Positions 6,562-11,553 of a DNA stretch of 11,553 nt are shown here, piece by piece. Location: positions 1-11,553 of the forward strand of contig CAZKYP010000106.1 of the NCBI GenBank assembly GCA_964556885.1, written 5' to 3'. Each line of letters opens with the position of its first letter. Position 1 is the first letter of the stretch. The notes beneath the pieces were generated by a model. The model was not told the origin of the DNA. It did not search any database and saw only the letters and a list, made by a program, of their open reading frames with translations. A program made the position numbers and the translations under genes. This DNA comes from CAZKYP01 sp964556885. GTDB taxonomy: Bacteria > Planctomycetota > Phycisphaerae > Sedimentisphaerales > Anaerobacaceae.

Positions 6562-6658
6562 AATATTTCACTCTTTTTGTTGGATACGACCGTTTATTGT
6601 CAATCGATTGTTGTCAGGATATTATCAATTCTGCTTCATGGAAACATATTACATAGAT

Positions 6659-7213
6659 TTACTCTGGCGCGGTAGATTCAATTTGTTCTAATTTTAGTTT
6701 CACAACCCCGGCGTATTTATAAGAGCGAACGAACAACCATATGAAAATTGTCAGCATCAGCAGTAAAACAACGGCGGTATACCAGTGCCGAGGTTTGAAT
6801 CGTTTGATAGATGGAGCATAGGCAATCAATCCGAAACCTGATGTTAATATAACCACAGCATCCCAGCTTGCCCGTTGCCAGTAGCTGCCTCCCAGATGTA
6901 TCCACATTCCGAACTCGTCGAAAGTCAAAGCCATGGCTATACCATAAATTCCGGCTACGATTTTGAGCCGTCTGCTGTCCGGACGAACAAATAACATGTA
7001 TGCGCCGATTCCTGAAAGCAGGAAGATTCCGTAATTGAGGTGGTGGACATGGGTCCCACCGGCGTGTAGATATAAATCTGGTATATCCCTGGACATAATC
7101 AGGAAAACAACAATTCTGGCTAAAATAAAAGTGATAAGAAATGATGCAAAAACCATCCTTGCCAGATGTCTGGTAATTGTATTCTGTTCTGTTGTTTGGA
7201 GATTTAATTCCAT
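6659..7213 (-). CDS. Uncharacterised five-helix membrane protein
   Basis: I do not recognise a named family. From the ATG at 7213 the product is 184 residues; an in-frame TTG at 7234 would add seven residues, but neither start has a Shine-Dalgarno sequence, so ATG is preferred. Five hydrophobic segments are visible, at about 20-40, 61-78, 84-98, 117-134 and 145-163. Polar residues cluster near the second and third helices: THVHHLNYG (54-62) and TFDEFGMWIHLGGSYW (97-112). His, Asp and Glu grouped at the membrane surface in this way are compatible with a metal site or an active site, but no function can be assigned. It lies 63 nt after the DUF4230 gene and 97 nt before the glycosyltransferase gene on the same strand, so a link to lipid or envelope metabolism is possible. 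Confidence 0.8.
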   Translation of the reverse strand: MELNLQTTEQNTITRHLARMVFASFLITFILARIVVFLIMSRDIPDLYLHAGGTHVHHLNYGIFLLSGIGAYMLFVRPDSRRLKIVAGIYGIAMALTFDEFGMWIHLGGSYWQRASWDAVVILTSGFGLIAYAPSIKRFKPRHWYTAVVLLLMLTIFIWLFVRSYKYAGVVKLKLEQIESTAPE

Positions 7214-7276
7214 TTGAAGTGCTAAACAATTCAATATTTTGTTGAGAGCTTATGCCCAACTGTTTTTTTATTTCTT

Positions 7277-7948
7277 TTATTTATCGGCTTGATCATTTGA
7301 AGCAGACTTTTCGGTAAGCTCGCCGGCGATTCCGGTGTTCGGTTCGGCCAGTATGTTTATATCAGTTGTATATTCGGGGTAGGAAAGCGAAAAAATCTTT
7401 TTGAAGGCCAGCTTGGTTTTGTCGCGCAGCAGATCGAGGACATAAAAATCTTTTACGTTCTTTAGCGCGCTGTTTCTCGCCTCATCATCGAGACTGAGCA
7501 CTTCATCCGAGCTGAAGTCCTGGATAATGTCGACCTTCCAGGGTACGTTTTCAGCTTTTTCCAGCGGCAGCTTGTAAAATTTCCTGTTGTAGATCTCACA
7601 GCTTAAGATTTTCGGAACCGGAAGTGTGATTCGGATTATTTTTTGCGGATCATCGACGGTATAATCGAGTTTCTCCAGATCGAAGCCGACCTTGAGCTTG
7701 GCCGTATATCTCAGCAGGCCTCTTTTCCAGCGGACTGTAAGTAGGTTGGTTGTCTTTTCTTTTATTTCCGCGACACCCTCGGTTATGTATTCCAGAACTG
7801 CCAGTTCCGCAATGGCCTGTATGGACTTTATCAGGAATGTGGTGGTCTTCGATTCGGTTTTTGACGTTGGGGCGAATTTCCTGCCTATGTAGTATGCCAG
7901 GAATCCTACTATTATAACAGTAGTGATGTAAATTATGTAATTAAACAT
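7277..7948 (-). CDS. Membrane-anchored DUF4230 domain protein
   Basis: The 223-residue product begins with an N-terminal hydrophobic anchor (about 5-22), followed by a basic IGRKF and a soluble domain. The soluble part matches the DUF4230 pattern as I know it: a start like IQAIAELAVLEYITEG (43-58), the LLRYTAKLKVGFDLEKL strand pair (78-94) and IIRITLPVPKILSCEI (104-119). The C-terminal half is alpha-helical and charged, ending in a low-complexity polar tail (about 205-223). The family has no known biochemical function. With an N-terminal helix and no lipobox, the domain probably faces the outside. The ATG at 7948 has AAGGG about 9 nt upstream. It lies 107 nt after the CBS gene. Confidence 0.82.
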   Translation of the reverse strand: MFNYIIYITTVIIVGFLAYYIGRKFAPTSKTESKTTTFLIKSIQAIAELAVLEYITEGVAEIKEKTTNLLTVRWKRGLLRYTAKLKVGFDLEKLDYTVDDPQKIIRITLPVPKILSCEIYNRKFYKLPLEKAENVPWKVDIIQDFSSDEVLSLDDEARNSALKNVKDFYVLDLLRDKTKLAFKKIFSLSYPEYTTDINILAEPNTGIAGELTEKSASNDQADK

Positions 7949-8055
7949 CTTGCTGCCCTTTAATTTTTATCACGGACTAACGGCCGCGATAGTGGAGAAC
8001 TGTTAAATCTGAAGACCGGTTTTCCCGACTCAGATAGGGTAGTCGTAAATCAGTT

Positions 8056-8454
8056 TCAGACCGTAGCTTTGGCTTTGTGACGCAGTTCGAGTATGTACTT
8101 TATGATATCCTTTCTGCTGATGATGCCGGCCAGTTTTCCGTCCGATGTTATCGGGACCCTTCTAAAATTGTTATTTATGAGGCACTCGGTGATGTCTATC
8201 AGATTGTCGTTCTCATCGAAAGTGACGATGTTTTCGCTCATGTAGTCTTCGACGACGCCGGGCTTGTCGTGTGTTTCATATAATAATTTCAGAACATCTT
8301 TTTCCGAGAGTATACCGGCTAACGTCGTATCTTCGTTCACCACGGGCAGGCCGGTAATATTGTGCTCGACGAGTATCCTTATAGCTTCGTATATCGGGGT
8401 TTGTTTTTTAACGGTAATGATATCTGTTACCATGACGGTTTTTGCTTTGAACAT
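8056..8454 (-). CDS. Two-CBS-domain protein
   Basis: This 132-residue protein consists almost only of a Bateman module: CBS1 at about 5-60 (VMVTDIITVKKQTPIYEAI ... GLPVVN ... GILSEKDVLKLL) and CBS2 at about 70-125 (YMSENIVTF ... FRRVPIT ... LAGIISRKDIIKYI). Such stand-alone pairs bind adenosine nucleotides such as AMP, ATP or NAD and pass the signal to a partner; the partner is not evident here. The frame is open further upstream to 8616, but the ATG at 8454 is chosen because AAGGAG (8461-8466) lies 6 nt before it and a good promoter at 8518-8546 would otherwise fall inside the gene. The conserved domain also begins right at this methionine. Confidence 0.92.
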   Translation of the reverse strand: MFKAKTVMVTDIITVKKQTPIYEAIRILVEHNITGLPVVNEDTTLAGILSEKDVLKLLYETHDKPGVVEDYMSENIVTFDENDNLIDITECLINNNFRRVPITSDGKLAGIISRKDIIKYILELRHKAKATV

Positions 8455-8460
8455 GGCTTT

Positions 8461-8466
8461 CTCCTT
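8461..8466 (-). promoter_or_regulatory. Ribosome-binding site deciding the CBS gene start
   Basis: AAGGAG on the minus strand lies 6 nt before the ATG at 8454, which favours this start over the 54-codon-longer frame. Confidence 0.8.
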
Positions 8467-8517
8467 ATTCAAGATATTTCTTCCATGTATTTGGCAAAAT
8501 TTCTTTGCACGTTTGTT

Positions 8518-8546
8518 AAGATAACCGGAACATGCGGCACGGTCAA
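8518..8546 (-). promoter_or_regulatory. Sigma-70-type promoter of the CBS gene
   Basis: On the minus strand TTGACC (8541-8546) is followed after exactly 17 nt by TATCTT (8518-8523). Transcription would begin near 8511 and give a leader of about 57 nt before the CBS ATG. The -35 box is one arm of the inverted repeat at 8540-8561. Confidence 0.6.
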
Positions 8547-8561
8547 AACAAAAATTGACCG
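8540..8561. repeat. Inverted repeat joining two divergent -35 boxes
   Basis: CGGTCAA (8540-8546) and TTGACCG (8555-8561) form a perfect 7-bp inverted repeat with an 8-nt A-rich spacer. Each arm is the -35 hexamer of an outward-facing promoter. It could be simple promoter symmetry or an operator for a dimeric regulator. Confidence 0.6.
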
Positions 8562-8583
8562 CCCAGACGGGTACTGGTATTAA
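8555..8583 (+). promoter_or_regulatory. Divergent plus-strand promoter toward the tRNA genes
   Basis: TTGACC (8555-8560) is followed after exactly 17 nt by TATTAA (8578-8583). A transcript starting near 8590 would reach the tRNA-Met gene after about 60 nt. It mirrors the CBS promoter. Confidence 0.45.
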
Positions 8584-8610
8584 TTTTTGAGGTGGGAATT
8601 CCAATTTTAC

Positions 8611-8639
8611 TTGCAAACAGGGCGTGATTTTTGTAAATT
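8611..8639 (+). promoter_or_regulatory. Proximal promoter of the tRNA-Met/tRNA-Glu pair
   Basis: TTGCAA (8611-8616) and TAAATT (8634-8639) are spaced by 17 nt, and tRNA-Met begins 12 nt after the -10 box. Both boxes match the consensus at four of six positions. This may work alone or together with the promoter at 8555-8583. Confidence 0.45.
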
Positions 8640-8651
8640 ACTCGTAGTTTT

Positions 8652-8726
8652 GGCGGCGTAGCTCAGTTGGTTTAGAGCATGGGATTCATAAGCCCAGGGT
8701 CGTCGGTTCGAATCCGACCGCCGCTA
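8652..8726 (+). tRNA. tRNA-Met (CAT), elongator
   Basis: A full cloverleaf can be drawn: acceptor GGCGGCG/CGCCGCT with a G1-U72 wobble, D-arm GCTC/GAGC, anticodon loop TTCATAA with CAT at 8687-8689, and T-arm GTCGG-TTCGAAT-CCGAC. The discriminator is A at 8726 and no CCA is encoded. The paired acceptor end and the anticodon stem, which lacks the three G-C pairs of initiators, indicate the elongator form. A CAT anticodon modified to read Ile is possible but less likely from the sequence. Confidence 0.95.
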
Positions 8727-8765
8727 TTATTTTGATTTTTGCATTTTGATATTTAATTTTTTAGT

Positions 8766-8838
8766 GCCCCCATCGTCTAGTGGCCCAGGACGCCGGGTTC
8801 TCAACCCGGTAACAGGGGTTCGACTCCCCTTGGGGGTA
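8766..8838 (+). tRNA. tRNA-Glu (CTC)
   Basis: The cloverleaf has acceptor GCCCCCA/TGGGGGT (again a G1-U72 wobble), the GTCTAGTGGCCCAGGAC D-arm typical of tRNA-Glu, anticodon stem CCGGG/CCCGG around TTCTCAA with CTC at 8800-8802, and T-arm AGGGG-TTCGACT-CCCCT. The discriminator is A at 8838 and no CCA is encoded. It follows tRNA-Met after 39 nt and is probably co-transcribed. Confidence 0.96.
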
Positions 8839-8977
8839 TTTTATTTGCAGTCAAGAATGCGGTTTTTAATAAGTTTCCAGTCTGGATAAAGAATTATCAG
8901 ATGGTTTCAAAATATGCTCAGTAGGTAGTAAACTTGTTCAATATAGGAACGCAGGAAATCTATAAAACCGACATTAT

Positions 8978-9001
8978 AGCTTTAGTTCGATTAGGCTTTT
9001 T
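8978..9001 (+). terminator. Weak possible terminator after the tRNA pair
   Basis: AGCTTTA (8978-8984) can pair with TTAGGCT (8991-8997), with one mismatch and one G-U pair, around a GTTCGA loop, followed by TTTT (8998-9001). The stem is weak. The rest of 8839-9066, the gap between the convergent tRNA-Glu and RND genes, shows only AT-rich imperfect hairpins. Confidence 0.25.
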
Positions 9002-9066
9002 ACGAATTTCCAGCAGAGTGTAGGCATTACGGGCAGGTTCAGTAATGTCGATAAGAATTGTTCCCC

Positions 9067-11553
9067 TTAACTTCGGGAGCGACGAATTTTGATGAGCGTA
9101 ATGTACAGTGCCGGGGTGGCAACCAGAGAGAGCAGCACCGACATACAAACTGCACCAATAACAGCGATAGCCAGGGGCCTGAGCATGTCGGCGCCGGAGC
9201 CGACGCCATAGGCCAACGGCAGCATGCCCAGAGCTGTTGTCCCGGAAGTCATCAATACCGGTCTAAGGCGGCGTTTTCCGGCACGAATCAGGGCGTTTTC
9301 CAAATTTATACCCGAATCTTGTAAAACTCCAGCAAAGTCAAGCATAAGGATGCCGTTTTTAGCCACAATCCCCACGCCAATAATAGCTCCCAGAAGCGAG
9401 ACAACATTCAGCGACGTACCGCTTATATACAAAGCCAAAATTGCGCCAAACATTGCCAAAATGGCGCCGAATATAATCGCCACCGGTCCGGAAAAGGATC
9501 GAAATTCAGGAATCAGTATTGTGAACACCAGGAAGACGGCCATTACAAGAACCACCAGTAAATGGCGGAAGGATTCCTGTTGCTGCTGATATAATCCACC
9601 AAATTCGATGACCTCCGGAGGTATGGATTTATCGTTACTTAGCCTGTTACGAATTTCCGCCATCGCGCTTCCAAGATCACGACCTTCCAGCCTGGCAGTG
9701 ACGGCAACATCCTGGCGCAGATCTTCTCTGCGGAGCTCAAGCTGACCTGGTTCTTCTACTATATCGGCGATCTGCGATAGTTTGATCAGAGTTCCATCAG
9801 GACAACGAAGAGGCAAATTTTGTATGCTCGCAACCCGGTCGATATCGCATGGATCAACTATGACCCGGATATCTATCAGTCGATCGCCCTGTAAAACCGA
9901 TGAGGCTGTCTGGCCGAGCATGGCTGTCTGGACAGCCGCCGCCACATCGTCCGTGGTCAAACCAAATCGCTGTGCATCCACACTTCGCAGTCGCAGACTC
10001 AGAGACGGACCCGTAATCATTAAACCATCAAAAGTATCCACAATCCCTTTGACCTTTTTGATTTCCGCTTCTACCTGGGGAGCTTTCTTTTTGAGAAATT
10101 CTATGTCTGTAGAAAAAAGTTTCACTTCAATTGGTTGCGGCGCCCACATTAAATCACCGATCAGGTCGGAAAGTATGCCGGGAAACTCCCACTGAAGACC
10201 GGGCACGGCGGCATTAAATCTATGTCGAAGTTCGGAAATTACCTCTTCTGTTTTCCGGCTGCGATTGGATTTGAGTTTGACCAGGAAATCTCCCGTATGA
10301 GGCTCTGCGATAGCCAGGGCCAGCCGTGCCCCGGTACGCCTTGAGTAACTCTCAAGCTCAGGAACGGTACGCAATATCTGCTCGGCTTGCCTGAGCTGAC
10401 GGTCCGTTTCGGATAAGCTTGTTCCCGGCCTTGCAACATAATCAATCACGAAAGCACCCTCGTCCATAGGCGGCAGGAATTCGCTTTCGAGACGGTCATA
10501 AATTGCTATCCCGGCAAGTAAAACGAGCACACACAAGCCCAGTGTGATCCAGCGGTGATGCAGCGCTACTCGAACTATGTGCTCGTAAATCGCCGCAAAA
10601 TATTTCAATACGATACCACCTTGCTCATCGAGTGCTTTTGTCTCTTTACGATACATCCCGCTCATAAACCATGCCGCCATAGATGGTGTAATCGTAATTG
10701 CCAAAAGCAGAGAGATAAGCAACGATACTGCCATAGTTAGTGCCAAAGACCGAAAGAATACGCCAACAATACCGTCGAGAAAAGCCAGGGGAATAAATAC
10801 AACTACAGGTGTAAAGGTCGAGCTTAAAAGCGGTTTGAATATTTCAGCAATGCCCTCTCGCACAACCTTGCCGCGAGGTGCTCCGCTTAATATCTTAACG
10901 TATATTGCTTCTACAACTATGATGGCATTATCGATGATCACCCCGATAGCAGCAGCGATACCGCCAAGTGTCATCAGATTGAAGCTCAGTCCCATCACTT
11001 TCATTGCGATTAACGTAATCAGAACCGTTGTCGGGATCACCAGTGTCGCTACAAAGGTCATCCCCCAGTCTTTAAGAAAAAGATACAGCACAATAACAGA
11101 TAGAAACAGCCCGAAAATAATTGCCTGCCACACGCTCTTGACCGATTCACGTACGATTAACGACTGGTCGTAAAAAAGTGCCAGTTTCATATCAGGAGGC
11201 AATTCCTTTTTAAGTATCTCCAGTTCGGCTTTTAATATTCGGGCAATTTCGAGCGTGCTTCCATCAGGCTGGCTGCGAATATTCAGCAGCACAGCTTCTT
11301 TTCCATCGGCCGTAACCACGTTAAAGACAGGTTCGGGTCCCCGCTCGACCCGGGCGAAATCTCTAATACAAATCGGGTGACCTTTATCAACTTTAACAGC
11401 AAAATTTTCAATATCTTCGATGCTGTGTACGCGACCATCCACGACAGTAAGATATAGCGTGTGATTTTCCTCGTGCATACCGGCCGGAGCTATAAGATTC
11501 TTTTTTATTAGTGCTTCAGTTACATCTGAAAGACTCAGTCCCGCCGCCTGCAA
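9067..11553 (-). CDS. RND-family efflux transporter, inner-membrane subunit (N-terminus missing)
   Basis: 828 residues are present and the frame runs open through the right edge. RND pumps are about 1,020-1,060 residues and the first visible residues match the porter region near residue 200, so about 200 residues including TM1 are outside. Landmarks in window numbering: TM helices from about 142, TM4 with GGIAAAIGVIIDNAIIVVEA (197-216), the second-half start FLPPMDEGAF (359-368), porter/docking domains to about 650, then the C-terminal helix bundle with VAKNGILMLDF, where K732 corresponds to AcrB K940. The proton-relay pair that is Asp-Asp in AcrB is Asp208-Asn209 here. The single Asp and the FLPPMDEG motif point to the CzcA/CusA-like side of the family, but the CusA copper methionines cannot be confirmed. 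It would work with a periplasmic adaptor and an outer-membrane channel, presumably encoded beyond the right edge. The pumped substrate is unknown. Confidence 0.93.
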   Translation of the reverse strand: MQAAGLSLSDVTEALIKKNLIAPAGMHEENHTLYLTVVDGRVHSIEDIENFAVKVDKGHPICIRDFARVERGPEPVFNVVTADGKEAVLLNIRSQPDGSTLEIARILKAELEILKKELPPDMKLALFYDQSLIVRESVKSVWQAIIFGLFLSVIVLYLFLKDWGMTFVATLVIPTTVLITLIAMKVMGLSFNLMTLGGIAAAIGVIIDNAIIVVEAIYVKILSGAPRGKVVREGIAEIFKPLLSSTFTPVVVFIPLAFLDGIVGVFFRSLALTMAVSLLISLLLAITITPSMAAWFMSGMYRKETKALDEQGGIVLKYFAAIYEHIVRVALHHRWITLGLCVLVLLAGIAIYDRLESEFLPPMDEGAFVIDYVARPGTSLSETDRQLRQAEQILRTVPELESYSRRTGARLALAIAEPHTGDFLVKLKSNRSRKTEEVISELRHRFNAAVPGLQWEFPGILSDLIGDLMWAPQPIEVKLFSTDIEFLKKKAPQVEAEIKKVKGIVDTFDGLMITGPSLSLRLRSVDAQRFGLTTDDVAAAVQTAMLGQTASSVLQGDRLIDIRVIVDPCDIDRVASIQNLPLRCPDGTLIKLSQIADIVEEPGQLELRREDLRQDVAVTARLEGRDLGSAMAEIRNRLSNDKSIPPEVIEFGGLYQQQQESFRHLLVVLVMAVFLVFTILIPEFRSFSGPVAIIFGAILAMFGAILALYISGTSLNVVSLLGAIIGVGIVAKNGILMLDFAGVLQDSGINLENALIRAGKRRLRPVLMTSGTTALGMLPLAYGVGSGADMLRPLAIAVIGAVCMSVLLSLVATPALYITLIKIRRSRS

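Noticed and set aside
6601..6610. CAATCGATTG palindrome before the glycosyltransferase gene
   Set aside because: It is a perfect 10-bp palindrome, with a TTGACA overlapping its end on the minus strand, but no -10 box stands at a suitable distance and a single short palindrome is expected by chance.
6717..7259. 180-codon frame overlapping the five-helix membrane protein
   Set aside because: It lies in another frame of the same strand, and its product is rich in Ser, Arg and Cys without helices or motifs, unlike the coherent membrane protein in the chosen frame.
8455..8616. 54-codon N-terminal extension of the CBS protein
   Set aside because: The extension has no domain similarity, overlaps a good promoter and inverted repeat, and the internal ATG at 8454 has a strong ribosome-binding site.
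8960..9148. 62-codon minus-strand frame overlapping the end of the RND gene
   Set aside because: No ribosome-binding site, no motif, and half of it is a shadow of the RND gene; it does not look like a frameshifted RND tail.
1..11553. Mobile elements, CRISPR arrays or phage genes
   Set aside because: No transposase or integrase frames, no spaced direct repeats and no terminal inverted repeats were seen; the tRNA genes are intact with no flanking duplicated 3' end found.

Overview
The window looks like a piece of a planctomycete chromosome, most likely from the class Phycisphaerae. This is inference from gene content: an extracytoplasmic-function (ECF) sigma factor is followed by a membrane-anchored protein with a two-repeat dockerin of the 'DxNxDGxVDxxD' kind that is common in that phylum. 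The two tRNA genes lack an encoded CCA end, and GC content looks moderate by eye. No phage, transposon, IS or CRISPR signal was seen. Every protein-coding gene is on the minus strand; the only plus-strand genes are two tRNAs.

Reading along the minus strand from the right edge: (1) 9067-11553 is the C-terminal four fifths of an RND-family efflux pump, cut by the window edge. (2) On the plus strand, 8652-8838 carries tRNA-Met(CAT) and tRNA-Glu(CTC). Between them and the CBS gene lies a compact divergent promoter region whose two outward-facing -35 boxes are the arms of one inverted repeat. (3) A long co-directional cluster runs from 8454 to 1595: a two-CBS-domain protein, a DUF4230 membrane-anchored protein, an unrecognised five-helix membrane protein, an MGDG-synthase/UgtP-like glycosyltransferase, a CobO/BtuR-type corrinoid adenosyltransferase, a NatA/NatB-like ABC exporter, a short encapsulated-ferritin-like protein and IspD. 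cobO, natA and natB are packed tightly (11-nt gap, then 11-nt overlap) and surely form one transcription unit. Elsewhere the gaps are 45-107 nt and internal promoters are possible.

(4) 1143-1594 is the only protein-free stretch above 300 bases. It holds a strong hairpin followed by a T-run pointing along the plus strand, although no plus-strand gene precedes it, so a small RNA or small-protein transcript may lie there. (5) 1142 to 1 is a signalling module: ECF sigma factor, a single-pass membrane protein with an outside dockerin domain, and the first codons of a translationally coupled third gene with a signal-peptide-like start.

The most novel unit is the sigma-factor/membrane-dockerin/third-gene module. 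The dockerin protein sits where an anti-sigma factor is expected but has no zinc-binding anti-sigma motif, which suggests a calcium-binding or protein-docking sensor outside the membrane. The orphan plus-strand terminator, the leaderless-looking cobO promoter and the stand-alone encapsulated-ferritin-like gene are the next most interesting points.
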